This document shows positions 43,001 to 52,075 of a stretch of 64,000 nucleotides of DNA, piece by piece; within the stretch, counting starts at the first letter, position 1; every line of letters starts with the position of its first letter. Below the pieces are notes generated by a model, which was not told the origin of the DNA, did not search any database, and saw nothing but the letters and a program-made list of their open reading frames with translations. The stretch is from Labrenzia sp. CE80 (GTDB taxonomy: Bacteria; Pseudomonadota; Alphaproteobacteria; Rhizobiales; Stappiaceae), in assembly GCF_009650605.1 (NCBI RefSeq), contig NZ_WAJT01000001.1, positions 1,922,001 to 1,986,000 of the forward strand, given 5' to 3'. The position numbers were made by a program, and so were the translations under genes.

Positions 43001-44989
43001 TCAGGCCCGTAGGGGAACGACCACCGCTTCCTCGCCCTGGGCGAGGAAGCCCTTAACATCCTTGCCGGCTATTGGCCGGGAATAGTAATAGCCTTGGACC
43101 ATGGATGCGCCGAGGCTTTTGACCACCTTGAGCTCTTCCTCTGTTTCGACACCCTCGACTATGCAGCCAATGCCCATATCGCGGCTGAGGTTCAACAGAG
43201 ACTTGACGATGCCGTAGCCTGCCGAGCCGGTGCGGATGTCACTCACGAACGAGCGGTCGATCTTGATCTTGTCGAGCGGAAAGCTGTGTAGATGCTTTAG
43301 ACTGGAATAGCCGGTACCGAAGTCATCCAGAGCGATCCGAACACCGATGGCCTTGAGTGCGGTGATCACGCGCATGACATGCTCAAAATCTTGGATCATT
43401 GCCGTTTCGGTGAGTTCAAAATCGATCCTCGTAGGGTCGAAACCACTCTGGCGTATTTGGTCAGCAAGATGCGAGGCATGCTGGAGCGTCGCAACATTCT
43501 TTGCCGAGAGATTAAAGCAGAGACGAATGTGCTCAGGCCAGGCCTTCGCTTCCGTCAACGCCTTTAGAAACAGGATCTCGGTGAGCTGGTCGATAAAGCC
43601 ACACCGTTCAGCAACACCGATGAACACATCAGGTGCTACTTCGCCAAGGGTTGGATGGTTCCATCTGGCCAAGGCTTCAAAGGCCAATACCTCGTTGCTT
43701 TCAATCTGAACAATCGGCTGAAACGCGACCGAAATTTCATCGCAAAAGCTGGCCGAGTAAAAGCCGCGCTCAATCTCGCACGTCCTCAAGATTTCCTGCT
43801 TATGCTCTTCCCCAAAAATAAGAACCAGTCCGCCCTTCGCCCTCTTGGCCTGGTAGAGCGTGTAGTCAGCCATTTCATACAGCTTGTTGGCTGAAGCTTC
43901 GCCTTCGGACCGCCTTGCAAATCCGACCGAGCCGCGAATGCTTAACACGGTGTCCTCAAAAGTGAAGGGATCACTCAAAAGGTCGCAAATGCGCTGGCCA
44001 AGATCGAGCAAGCGTTCATCGTCATAATCACTTTGGATCATGATTCCGAATTCGTCGCCGCCCAGTCGCGACAGGAAAATATCGTCGTCAGAGATCGCCA
44101 CGAGCCGGCTTCCGACTTCCTTCAGCAGGAAATCTCCAACCCGGTGGCCGTAGATGTCATTGACCGATTTGAACCCATCAAGATCAAGCAACCCAACTGC
44201 GAGCGGCCTCTCCCGACCCGCCTCGTTCTGCAAGATCTCTTCCAGCCGAGCAAAGAAACTACGGCGGTTCGGCAACCCCGTCAGACTGTCCAGATTGGCC
44301 AGACGATGGTTTTCATCGCTGAGTTTCTGCGTTTCCTCCTGGCGTTGAACCAGCTCTTTCTGCTGCTTCAACAGCACCTTGCGGGAAACGATCAGGGCCT
44401 CAAAATCCTTGTAGTTGATCCACAAGATGGCGAGCATCGCCATGGAAACCAGGAAGACATTGAGCGACTTGGCAGCGAATACAAAATTTCCCGAGATCAG
44501 AACGATGGCGATGAACGCACCATTGGCAATCAATGTGACGCTGAAGGCAGCAGCGCGTACATGCATCAAGCAAAAGATGCAGCCGACGACAGTAATGCCG
44601 ATGAAAAACGCGACATGACTTTGGGCGAATGGATCACCGAAAGGAAACAGCAGCAGGCCCCAAAGACTGAAGCAAATCGCCAAGACCGTACCGAACGTGA
44701 AAGTGCGCTGCAAAGCCTTGGCCGCGACCTTTGGATTCGGCTCATGATTGCGCGATTGCCACCAATAGACTGTTCGGATACCCGCGACGATGGTCAGCGC
44801 AACGGGGACATAGACGGTCAGATAGACCGGAGCCGTCTCGAAAAAACTCGTGACCAATGCCCATGCGTTGACAACAACAAGGAAATAAAGAAGCGGAATT
44901 TGCCGGGAATTCGCCCGGTGCTGGGCCAGAACAAGATCGTCGTTGAGCCCTGCTCTTTTGAAAAGTCTGATAAAATCAAACGTCTTCAC
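43001..44989 (-). CDS. Membrane GGDEF-EAL protein (diguanylate cyclase/phosphodiesterase)
   Basis: 662 residues from a GTG at 44989. The N-terminus (about 30-200) has six hydrophobic segments, an integral membrane sensor. A short coiled region leads to a GGDEF domain (about 235-390; RLGGDEFGIM, with DLDGFKSVND) and an EAL domain (about 410-655; FEALARWNHP, CFNLSAKN, FELTETAM, LDDFGTGYSSL, IKIDRSF, VEGVETEEE, QGYYYSRP). Both active sites look intact, so net activity on c-di-GMP cannot be predicted. Signal unknown. Confidence 0.93.
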   Translation of the reverse strand: MKTFDFIRLFKRAGLNDDLVLAQHRANSRQIPLLYFLVVVNAWALVTSFFETAPVYLTVYVPVALTIVAGIRTVYWWQSRNHEPNPKVAAKALQRTFTFGTVLAICFSLWGLLLFPFGDPFAQSHVAFFIGITVVGCIFCLMHVRAAAFSVTLIANGAFIAIVLISGNFVFAAKSLNVFLVSMAMLAILWINYKDFEALIVSRKVLLKQQKELVQRQEETQKLSDENHRLANLDSLTGLPNRRSFFARLEEILQNEAGRERPLAVGLLDLDGFKSVNDIYGHRVGDFLLKEVGSRLVAISDDDIFLSRLGGDEFGIMIQSDYDDERLLDLGQRICDLLSDPFTFEDTVLSIRGSVGFARRSEGEASANKLYEMADYTLYQAKRAKGGLVLIFGEEHKQEILRTCEIERGFYSASFCDEISVAFQPIVQIESNEVLAFEALARWNHPTLGEVAPDVFIGVAERCGFIDQLTEILFLKALTEAKAWPEHIRLCFNLSAKNVATLQHASHLADQIRQSGFDPTRIDFELTETAMIQDFEHVMRVITALKAIGVRIALDDFGTGYSSLKHLHSFPLDKIKIDRSFVSDIRTGSAGYGIVKSLLNLSRDMGIGCIVEGVETEEELKVVKSLGASMVQGYYYSRPIAGKDVKGFLAQGEEAVVVPLRA

Positions 44990-45342
44990 CTGAAATCCAA
45001 TCTTCCCAAGTCAATCAGCTTAAAATGAAAGCCTGCTGCAGGACCGCGCCCGCCTCCTACAGCTTGTCCACATTCGCTATTCTTACCCAACGGCATTTAC
45101 AACGGCTTAATCTGAGCTTTCCTCGCCCACAAAGAATACATTGTTTCGCAATGATGCTTAACTCTGCTTTGACGAAAGAAACTCAAGGATGTTTCCGAGG
45201 GCACCTTCAACCTTGAGAAGTCGGTCTGCCGTCTATTTAGCGCTTGTGCCAACGATGCAAAACGGTGAAAAACTGCCGATTACGAGCGCATTTATGCTCC
45301 GGCTGATTGTACGGAAGGTTCAGACCGGCTACCTGATTATTC
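44990..45342. other. Divergent upstream region of the GGDEF-EAL gene and parC
   Basis: No gene is supported in these 353 bases. A 7-base inverted repeat, CTCAAGG (45182-45188) and CCTTGAG (45211-45217), lies about 125 bases before parC and may be a weak hairpin or operator. Nothing else stands out. Confidence 0.4.
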
Positions 45343-47592
45343 ATGGGTAATGAGCTGATTCCGCCAGATGGCGTTGAGGGAATTGATCTTCGCGAAGCGC
45401 TGGAAGAGCGCTACCTCGCCTATGCGCTATCCACCATCATGCACCGGGCGCTTCCGGACGTTCGCGATGGGCTCAAACCCGTGCATCGCCGTCTCCTTTA
45501 CGCCATGCGCCTCCTGAAGCTAGATCCAGGCTCCGGCTTCAAGAAATGCGCGCGTGTCGTCGGTGATGTTATCGGTAAGTACCATCCCCATGGCGACCAG
45601 GCGGTCTATGACGCTCTTGTGCGCCTGGCTCAGGATTTCGCGCAGCGCTACCCCTTGATCGAAGGTCAGGGCAACTTCGGAAATGTCGACGGCGACGGCG
45701 CTGCTGCCATGCGTTACACCGAAGCGCGCATGACCGACACCGCCAAGCGCCTGCTTGCGGGGCTGGACGAGGACGCCGTCGATTTCCGGGAAACCTACGA
45801 TGGTGAGGACAAGGAGCCCATCGTGCTGCCGGCCGGGTTCCCGAACCTTCTGGCCAACGGCTCCTCCGGCATCGCCGTCGGTATGGCGACCTCGATCCCG
45901 CCGCATAACGCTTATGAATTGTGCCAGGCGTCGCGGCACCTGATCAAGAATCCGAACTGCGAGGCTGAGGAGCTTCTGCAATTCATCAAAGGTCCCGACT
46001 TTCCGACCGGTGGCCTTTTGGTGACTGATCAGGGCGCGACGCGCGAGGCCTATCTGACCGGCCGCGGCAGTTTCCGCGTAAGGTCGCGTTGGGAGCGCGA
46101 AGAGCTGGACCGCGGGCAGTGGCAGATCGTTGTCACCGAGATCCCCTATCAGGTTCAAAAGTCGCGCCTGATCGAAAAGATCGCCGAGCTTTTGATCGCC
46201 AAGAAGCTGCCGCTTCTCGATGACATTCGTGATGAAAGTGCTGAAGACGTTCGCGTTGTTCTCGTGCCCAGGTCGCGGAACGTCGATCCAGCGATCCTGA
46301 TGGAATCACTGTTCAAGCTGACCGACCTTGAAAACCGGTTTTCGCTGAACATGAATGTCCTGTCCCAGGGCAAGGTTCCCATGGTCATGGGCGTCAAACA
46401 GGTGCTGCGCGAATGGCTTGACCACCGCAAGGAAGTGCTGGTTCGGCGGTCTGAGCACCGCCTGGCTCAGATCAATCACAGGCTCGAAGTTCTCGAAGGC
46501 TATCTTGTTGCCTATCTGAACCTTGATGAAGTTATCCGCATCATCCGCGAAGAAGATGATGCCAAGGGTACCTTGATCAAGACCTTCGAACTGACCGATG
46601 TTCAGGCAGAAGCCATCTTGAACATGCGACTGCGGTCGTTGCGTAAGCTCGAAGAACTCGAGATCCGCAAGGAACACGACAAGCTTTCAGCGGAAAAGGA
46701 CGGACTGCTCAAGCTGCTCGGATCCGATGCGCGCCAATGGACGAACATTGGCAAGGAAATTGGTGAGATCTCCAAAGCCTACGGCCCCGAGACCGAGATC
46801 GGCAAACGTCGAACCGGATTTGCGGATGCGCCGGAGCATGACATCGTCGACATACAACAGGCGATGATCGAAAAAGAGCCGATCACCGTGATCGTTTCGG
46901 AGAAAGGCTGGATTCGCGCCTTGAAGGGACATCAGGCGGAGCTCGGAAATTTGTCCTTCAAGCAAGGCGACAAGTTGAAGCTGTCGTTCCATGCCGAGAC
47001 GACAGACAAGATCCTGCTCTTTTCCACCGGCGGCAAGTTCTTCACGCTTGGTGCCGACCGGCTACCGGGCGGGCGTGGGCACGGCGAACCGATCCGCCTC
47101 ATGGTCGAGATGGACGAGGCCCAGGACATTATCAGTGCCTTCGTGCACAAACCGGGACGCAAGCTCTTGCTGGCAAGCAACGAGGCACGCGGCTTTGTCG
47201 TCCTAGAAGACGACCTGATTGCCAACACGCGCAAGGGGAAACAGGCTCTGAACCTCACCGCACCGGCCGAAGCGACGCTTTGTGTCGAAGCCAGCGGGGA
47301 TCAGGTGGCTATCATCGGTCAGAATCGCAAGTTGCTGATCTTCCCGCTATCTCAGATCACGCAGATGACCCGCGGCCGCGGTGTGCGCCTGCAAAGATAT
47401 CGCGACGGCGATCTGTCGGATATTCGCACCTTCAAGGGCGATGATGGTTTGACCTGGATGGACGCATCCGGACGCAGCTTCAACCGCTCTCTGGAGGAAT
47501 TAGCCGAATGGTGCGGCGAACGCGGCCAGGCTGGGCGCCTGCCGCCGTCTGGTTTCCCGAGATCCAACAAATTCGGAACGCCCGGCCTCTAG
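45343..47592 (+). CDS. parC: DNA topoisomerase IV subunit A
   Basis: 749 residues. The winged-helix and tower core has LSTIMHRALPDVRDGLKPVHRRLLYAM, and the catalytic tyrosine lies in AAAMRYTEARM. ARVVGDVIGKYHPHGD is the usual quinolone-determining region. The C-terminal beta-pinwheel lacks the GyrA box, which supports ParC. It decatenates sister chromosomes with ParE. The ATG at 45343 or at 45355 could be the start; neither has a strong ribosome-binding site. Confidence 0.95.
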   Translation: MGNELIPPDGVEGIDLREALEERYLAYALSTIMHRALPDVRDGLKPVHRRLLYAMRLLKLDPGSGFKKCARVVGDVIGKYHPHGDQAVYDALVRLAQDFAQRYPLIEGQGNFGNVDGDGAAAMRYTEARMTDTAKRLLAGLDEDAVDFRETYDGEDKEPIVLPAGFPNLLANGSSGIAVGMATSIPPHNAYELCQASRHLIKNPNCEAEELLQFIKGPDFPTGGLLVTDQGATREAYLTGRGSFRVRSRWEREELDRGQWQIVVTEIPYQVQKSRLIEKIAELLIAKKLPLLDDIRDESAEDVRVVLVPRSRNVDPAILMESLFKLTDLENRFSLNMNVLSQGKVPMVMGVKQVLREWLDHRKEVLVRRSEHRLAQINHRLEVLEGYLVAYLNLDEVIRIIREEDDAKGTLIKTFELTDVQAEAILNMRLRSLRKLEELEIRKEHDKLSAEKDGLLKLLGSDARQWTNIGKEIGEISKAYGPETEIGKRRTGFADAPEHDIVDIQQAMIEKEPITVIVSEKGWIRALKGHQAELGNLSFKQGDKLKLSFHAETTDKILLFSTGGKFFTLGADRLPGGRGHGEPIRLMVEMDEAQDIISAFVHKPGRKLLLASNEARGFVVLEDDLIANTRKGKQALNLTAPAEATLCVEASGDQVAIIGQNRKLLIFPLSQITQMTRGRGVRLQRYRDGDLSDIRTFKGDDGLTWMDASGRSFNRSLEELAEWCGERGQAGRLPPSGFPRSNKFGTPGL

Positions 47593-47713
47593 AGAGCGCC
47601 AGTCGTTGCGGTTACGGTGCATTGGCAGGGCCGGATGTCACGGATTTTCCTCGACGTGGCCACCGGGCCAAGTCATCCTGACGAAGAGAGAATCCATTTC
47701 GTCGGGGGAGCAG

Positions 47714-48877
47714 ATGATCCGCAGTTTTGCCTTTAATACCAGCGCCAGAATCTTGTTTGAAAATGGCGCCGCCTCGCGGATCAGCACTTCTGGCGCGCCT
47801 TTTCTGGGCCCTCGTCCCTTCATCGTCACTGACAAGGGCATCATCGCGACCGGGCTGCTGGAGGAGACGATTGCCGACCTTTGCGAGAGCGGCCATTCCC
47901 TTGAGCTTTTTACTGCAGTGACGGCCGATCCAGCGCGAGCGCTTGTCGATCAGGCCGTGGAGGCAGCACGACATCACGAGGCGACTTCGATCATCGGTTT
48001 TGGCGGTGGGTCGTCGCTGGACGTTGCCAAGCTCGTTGCGCTGCTTCTTGGCAGTGATGAAGATCTGGACGCGGCTTGGGGTGTTGGCAACGCAAAAGGT
48101 CCGCGCCTACCGCTCATTCTCGTCCCGACAACGGCGGGAACGGGGTCTGAAGTTACACCAATTTCGATTATCACGGTCGAAGACGATGAAAAGCGCGGGG
48201 TTGTCTCACCCGTTATCCTGCCCGACCTTGCCGTTCTTGACCCCCAACTCACTATTGGGTTGCCCGCGCATGTCACAGCAGCAACAGGCATAGACGCCAT
48301 GGTCCACGCAATCGAGGCCTATAGCTCCACCAGTGACAACAATAACCCAGTGTCCAAAGCACTTTCTGTCGAGGCGCTGAAACTTCTCGGTGCGAACATT
48401 GAAACTGCGGTATTCGAGCCACGCAACGAGGCTGCCCGTGGTGCGATGTTGCTGGGTTCCATGCTCGCGGGAATGGCCTTTGCCAATTCCCCGGTCGCGG
48501 CCGTTCACGCCCTCGCCTACCCAATTGGCGGCACGTTTCATGTGGCCCATGGACTGTCCAACGCTTTGGTTTTGCCACATGTTCTCCGCTTCAATGCGGT
48601 CAAGGCCGCTGACGCCTACTCCGACCTCGCGCCTCGCGTCTTTCCCGAGCTTGCCATGCTGAACGACAAACAGGACCGCGCAGCGGCTTTCGCTGATGAA
48701 CTGGGGCGTATGACCGAACGGCTGGGCCTGCAAACGACGCTTAGGGAGGTCGGAATCCGTTCTGAGGATTTGCCGAAGATGGCAAGAGACGCGATGAAGC
48801 AAACGCGGCTCTTGATCAACAATCCGCGGCCCCTTTCAGAAGCCGATGCCCTTGCGATTTACGAGGCGGCGCTTTGA
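47714..48877 (+). CDS. Iron-containing alcohol dehydrogenase
   Basis: 387 residues from the ATG at 47714, which has GGGGGAG upstream. The nucleotide motif GGGSSLDVAK (about 97-106) and TTAGTGSEVTP are family signatures; metal ligands include the His of MVHAIEAY and those of HALAYPIGGTFHVAHG. It oxidises an unknown alcohol with NAD(P). It overlaps the following thioesterase gene by four bases, so the two form a unit inserted between parC and smpB. Confidence 0.94.
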   Translation: MIRSFAFNTSARILFENGAASRISTSGAPFLGPRPFIVTDKGIIATGLLEETIADLCESGHSLELFTAVTADPARALVDQAVEAARHHEATSIIGFGGGSSLDVAKLVALLLGSDEDLDAAWGVGNAKGPRLPLILVPTTAGTGSEVTPISIITVEDDEKRGVVSPVILPDLAVLDPQLTIGLPAHVTAATGIDAMVHAIEAYSSTSDNNNPVSKALSVEALKLLGANIETAVFEPRNEAARGAMLLGSMLAGMAFANSPVAAVHALAYPIGGTFHVAHGLSNALVLPHVLRFNAVKAADAYSDLAPRVFPELAMLNDKQDRAAAFADELGRMTERLGLQTTLREVGIRSEDLPKMARDAMKQTRLLINNPRPLSEADALAIYEAAL

Positions 48878-49317
48878 GCGTCCGACCCACACCTGCCGCC
48901 AGAAACAGCTTCTCGGAATTTCGGCAAATCGCTACGCGCTGGATGGATGTGGATATCTACGGGCACGTCAATAACGTGCAGTATCTGAGCTTCTTCGATA
49001 CGGCTGTAAACAGTTGGTATGTAGACAAGGGATTGATCGATCCAGCGCGTTCAAACACCATTTTTCTGGTTGTCGAGACCGGGTGCCACTACTTCGCGGA
49101 ACTGAAGTTCCCTGAAACGATCGAGGCAGGCATCAAGATTTCGAAACTAGGTTCATCGTCAGTGGTTTACGAGATAGCCTTGTTCAAGGGAAACGAAGCA
49201 AAAGCAGCTGCTCAAGGACGCTTTGTTCATGTACTGGTCGACCGTAAAACTCGCCGACCTGTCCGCATTCCCGATATCATGCGCGAGGTTTTCATAGGCT
49301 TGGGTTCCAAGGAATAA
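48874..49317 (+). CDS. Acyl-CoA thioesterase (4HBT hotdog family)
   Basis: 147 residues from a TTG that overlaps the stop of the alcohol dehydrogenase (TTGA). The 4HBT signature is DVDIYGHVNNVQYLSFFDTA, with the catalytic Asp/Asn region, and YEIALFKGNEAKAAAQGRFVHV completes the hotdog sheet. It hydrolyses acyl-CoA thioesters of unknown chain. Translational coupling to the dehydrogenase suggests a common pathway. Confidence 0.88.
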   Translation: MSVRPTPAARNSFSEFRQIATRWMDVDIYGHVNNVQYLSFFDTAVNSWYVDKGLIDPARSNTIFLVVETGCHYFAELKFPETIEAGIKISKLGSSSVVYEIALFKGNEAKAAAQGRFVHVLVDRKTRRPVRIPDIMREVFIGLGSKE

Positions 49318-49353
49318 CCCGTGAGCAAACGGTGTGCAGCCAATGGAACAACC

Positions 49354-49390
49354 CACAGGTTATCCACAGACCGCACACAGGTTATCCGTG
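49354..49390. repeat. Direct repeats containing DnaA-box-like sequence
   Basis: CACAGGTTATCC occurs at 49354-49365 and 49376-49387, 22 bases apart. The first copy continues into TTATCCACA (49360-49368), a perfect match to the DnaA box consensus TTATNCACA; the second is TTATCCGTG. The pair lies between the convergent thioesterase and smpB genes. Confidence 0.5.
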
Positions 49391-49861
49391 GTTTTTCATG
49401 ATCCGGGCTTTTTCACGATCCCAATCGCGCTTCTTCTCGGTTTCGCGCTTGTCGTGGACTTTTTTACCGCGTGCCAGCGCGATCTCGAGCTTCGCCCTGC
49501 CCTGCTCGTTGAAATAGAGCTTGAGTGGAACGATGGTCTTGCCTTCCTTTTGCACTGCACCGGCAAGCTTGCCGATTTCACGCTTGTGCAGCAGGAGCTT
49601 TCTTGGGCGCCGCGGTTCATGATTGAACCGGTTTCCCTGAAGATATTCAGGAATGTAAACGTTGTAGATCCAGATCTCACCGTTATGCTCGGCCGCGTAG
49701 GATTCGCCGATATTCGCCTTGCCAGTGCGCAAGGATTTTACCTCGGTTCCCTTCAGCTCGATACCTGCTTCCACAGTGTCTTCAATTTCAAAGTTGAAAC
49801 GGGCCTTCCTGTTGTCGGAGATGATCGTCCGACCAGGAGGACCTCCGCGTTTGGGGGCCAT
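49382..49861 (-). CDS. smpB: SsrA-binding protein SmpB
   Basis: 159 residues. Typical blocks are DNRKARFNFEIEDTVEAGIEL, GTEVKSLRTGKANIGESYA and RKLLLHKREIGKLAG, with the basic tail KKVHDKRETEKKRDWDREKA. It delivers tmRNA to stalled ribosomes. The tmRNA gene is not in the window. It follows dapA on the minus strand with a hairpin between them. Confidence 0.97.
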   Translation of the reverse strand: MAPKRGGPPGRTIISDNRKARFNFEIEDTVEAGIELKGTEVKSLRTGKANIGESYAAEHNGEIWIYNVYIPEYLQGNRFNHEPRRPRKLLLHKREIGKLAGAVQKEGKTIVPLKLYFNEQGRAKLEIALARGKKVHDKRETEKKRDWDREKARIMKNHG

Positions 49862-49884
49862 CTTTTTCTTGTCCTTGTCACCTG

Positions 49885-49908
49885 GAACCCGGCGTGACCG
49901 CCGGGTTC
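49885..49908 (-). terminator. Hairpin between dapA and smpB
   Basis: GAACCCGGCG and CGCCGGGTTC form a perfect 10-base stem with a TGAC loop. It is 19 bases after the dapA stop and 24 before the smpB start. No T tract follows, so it may be a weak terminator or a leader structure of smpB. Confidence 0.5.
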
Positions 49909-49927
49909 GATTGCCTCTTAAGGCTGG

Positions 49928-50806
49928 TTAGTTGATCAGGCCGGCATGTACCATAGCGGAACGGATCTCGACCTGTGTCTGCTCAGACACGGGCACCATC
50001 GGCAAACGAACATTGTTGTCCAGCTTGCCCAGCAGCGACAGCGCATATTTTGCACCGGTCGGGTTCGGCTCAATGAACAATGCTTGATGCAGTGGCGCCA
50101 ACCGATCCTGAATCGAGAGCGCGCTCGCGTAATCACCGGCCTGGCAGGCAGCTTGAAACTCTGAACACAGCTTCGGGGCGACATTCGCCGTTACCGAGAT
50201 GCACCCGGTTCCACCGTGTGCATTAAAACCGAGCGCCGTGATATCTTCGCCGGAGAGCTGAACAAAGTCAGGGCCACACAGGTGGCGCTGCTGGCTCGCC
50301 TTTGCAAGGTTCGCAGTCGCATCTTTCACACCGGCAACGTTGTCGCAGCTTTTGAAAAGCTCAGCCATTGTTTCCGGGCTCATGTCGATCACCGAACGAC
50401 CCGGGATGTTGTAAATATAGATCGGAATTCCAACCGCCTCATCAATCGCCCGGAAATGCGCCTTCAAACCGGCCTGGTTTGGCTTGTTGTAATAAGGAGT
50501 GACGATCAGCAGCGCGTCCGCACCCGCCTTTTCGGCAAAGTTTGCAAGATCAATCGCTTCGGCCGTGTTGTTTGACCCAGCACCAGCCATCACCGGTACG
50601 CGTCCTCCGGCGGCCTCGATGCAAAGCTCAACCAGCCGCTTGTGCTCATCATGACTGAGTGTCGGGCTTTCACCGGTCGTACCCACAGGCACAAGGCCGT
50701 TGCTACCCTGTTTTATCTGCCAATCGACAAAGTCCTGAAACCGTTTCTCATCAAGCGCCCCGTCCTTGAACGGTGTAATCAGCGCTGGAATCGATCCCTT
50801 GAACAT
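49928..50806 (-). CDS. dapA: 4-hydroxy-tetrahydrodipicolinate synthase
   Basis: 292 residues from the ATG at 50806 (MFKGSIPALITPFKDGALDE), with AGAGGAAA upstream; the frame continues to 51031 but those 75 residues are not family-like. GLVPVGTTGESPTL and YNIPGRSVIDM (with the reactive Tyr) are present, and the Schiff-base lysine is in VAGVKDATANL. It condenses pyruvate with aspartate semialdehyde in lysine and diaminopimelate synthesis. Confidence 0.96.
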   Translation of the reverse strand: MFKGSIPALITPFKDGALDEKRFQDFVDWQIKQGSNGLVPVGTTGESPTLSHDEHKRLVELCIEAAGGRVPVMAGAGSNNTAEAIDLANFAEKAGADALLIVTPYYNKPNQAGLKAHFRAIDEAVGIPIYIYNIPGRSVIDMSPETMAELFKSCDNVAGVKDATANLAKASQQRHLCGPDFVQLSGEDITALGFNAHGGTGCISVTANVAPKLCSEFQAACQAGDYASALSIQDRLAPLHQALFIEPNPTGAKYALSLLGKLDNNVRLPMVPVSEQTQVEIRSAMVHAGLIN

Positions 50807-51020
50807 TTCGGTTTCCTCTATCGGTTTGGCAGTCAATATCGGGCTGCGCCTGAATGGATCGGCACCATAGTCGTCTGCCGGTTTCGGGGCAATCCCAAAC
50901 CCTTTAGCGCGCTGAGTATCTTGCGCTTTTGCCGCATCAGTGACCTTGCGGATCTGGCTATCTGGTCGAAGCTCTCCTACCATTTGCTCAAACGGAAAAA
51001 TACCGGGAGGAAAACAGGCC

Positions 51021-51947
51021 ATGGAGAACAATTACACCAGCGAATCCGCGGCACGTTCCAGCCCGGCAACTTACCCGGGACCGATCACCTTCCACTGGAA
51101 GAGCCATGACGGGCTGAACCTTCATGGCGTCGATTGGCCGCCGGACCCTTCAGTCGCCGCGGACCTTCCGCCGCTTCTTTGTCTTCCGGGCCTCTCCCGC
51201 AACACAAAGGACTTTCGCGAAATCGCGCGGTTCCTCCAGCGCCAGGGGATGAGGGTCATAGCCCTCGACTACCGGGGGCGCGGGCAAAGCGACTGGGATC
51301 CGGAATGGCACAACTACGCGGTCCCGATCGAAGGCCACGATATTGATGCCGCCATCAATCATCTCGGTCTGCAACGCTTCTCGATCCTCGGCACCTCCCG
51401 TGGCGGTATTCACGCCATGGCAATGGCCGAGAGATTTGGCACCGAGAGGATTGCAGCAATCGCGCTCAACGACATTGGCCCTCATATCGAAATGAAGGCT
51501 ATCCATCGGATCGCCGCGACACTCGGCAAAACCATGAGTTTTCCAAGCAAGGCCGTCTGCGGCAAAAGGCTGAAGAGCCTCCTTGGTCAGCAGTTTCCGA
51601 AGTTGTCTCGCGACAGCTGGATTCAACTCGCCGAACAACTCGGAGCTGAAACGCCCGGTGATTTCCGGCTGGAATATGACCCTGCGCTCGGCAAGACGTT
51701 GGCTCTGAGCGATGAAGCGTCTCCGATTCCAGACCTTTGGCCCTTGTTCGAGACGATCATACCAATACCGCTTCTTGTTCTGCGTGGTGAGCACTCAGAC
51801 CTTCTGAGCGAAGAAACCTACCAGAAGATGACTGAAATTCACCCAAATGCCGAATGTTTGACGATCCCTGCCGAAGGCCACGCACCACTGTTGTGGAATG
51901 AACTGACGCAGAGCCGGATTTCAAAGTTCCTTGCAAGGCACCGCTAA
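51021..51947 (+). CDS. Alpha/beta hydrolase
   Basis: 308 residues from the ATG at 51021, with GGGAGG upstream. The oxyanion stretch PLLCLPGLSRNTKDF (HG-type replaced by PG), the nucleophile elbow LGTSRGG, the acid in VLRGEHSDLLS and the histidine in PAEGHAPLLW give a full catalytic triad. Substrate unknown; family members include esterases and lactonases. Divergent from dapA, with a 214-base gap. A shared strong terminator lies between it and the porins. Confidence 0.9.
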   Translation: MENNYTSESAARSSPATYPGPITFHWKSHDGLNLHGVDWPPDPSVAADLPPLLCLPGLSRNTKDFREIARFLQRQGMRVIALDYRGRGQSDWDPEWHNYAVPIEGHDIDAAINHLGLQRFSILGTSRGGIHAMAMAERFGTERIAAIALNDIGPHIEMKAIHRIAATLGKTMSFPSKAVCGKRLKSLLGQQFPKLSRDSWIQLAEQLGAETPGDFRLEYDPALGKTLALSDEASPIPDLWPLFETIIPIPLLVLRGEHSDLLSEETYQKMTEIHPNAECLTIPAEGHAPLLWNELTQSRISKFLARHR

Positions 51948-52023
51948 GAGGCTGCGTCTCAAGCACCGCTCTCCAGATCTAGGCTCTCAACCAAATAATC
52001 AAAAGAAGTCAAATCTAAAAGCA

Positions 52024-52051
52024 AAAAGCCCGGCATTGCTGCCGGGCTTTT
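52024..52051. terminator. Bidirectional intrinsic terminator
   Basis: AAAAGCCCGGC and GCCGGGCTTTT form an 11-base stem with a six-base loop. T runs are present on both sides, so it can end both the hydrolase transcript (plus) and the first porin transcript (minus). Confidence 0.88.
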
Positions 52052-52075
52052 CTTCAATCCTAAGAAAGGATCGAA

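Noticed and set aside
44033..45028. 331-codon plus-strand open frame opposite the GGDEF-EAL gene
   Set aside because: Charged, low-complexity shadow of a clearly conserved enzyme gene.
50807..51031. 75-residue extension of DapA
   Set aside because: DapA homologues begin at MFKGSIPALITPF, where a ribosome-binding site is also found; the extension has no domain.
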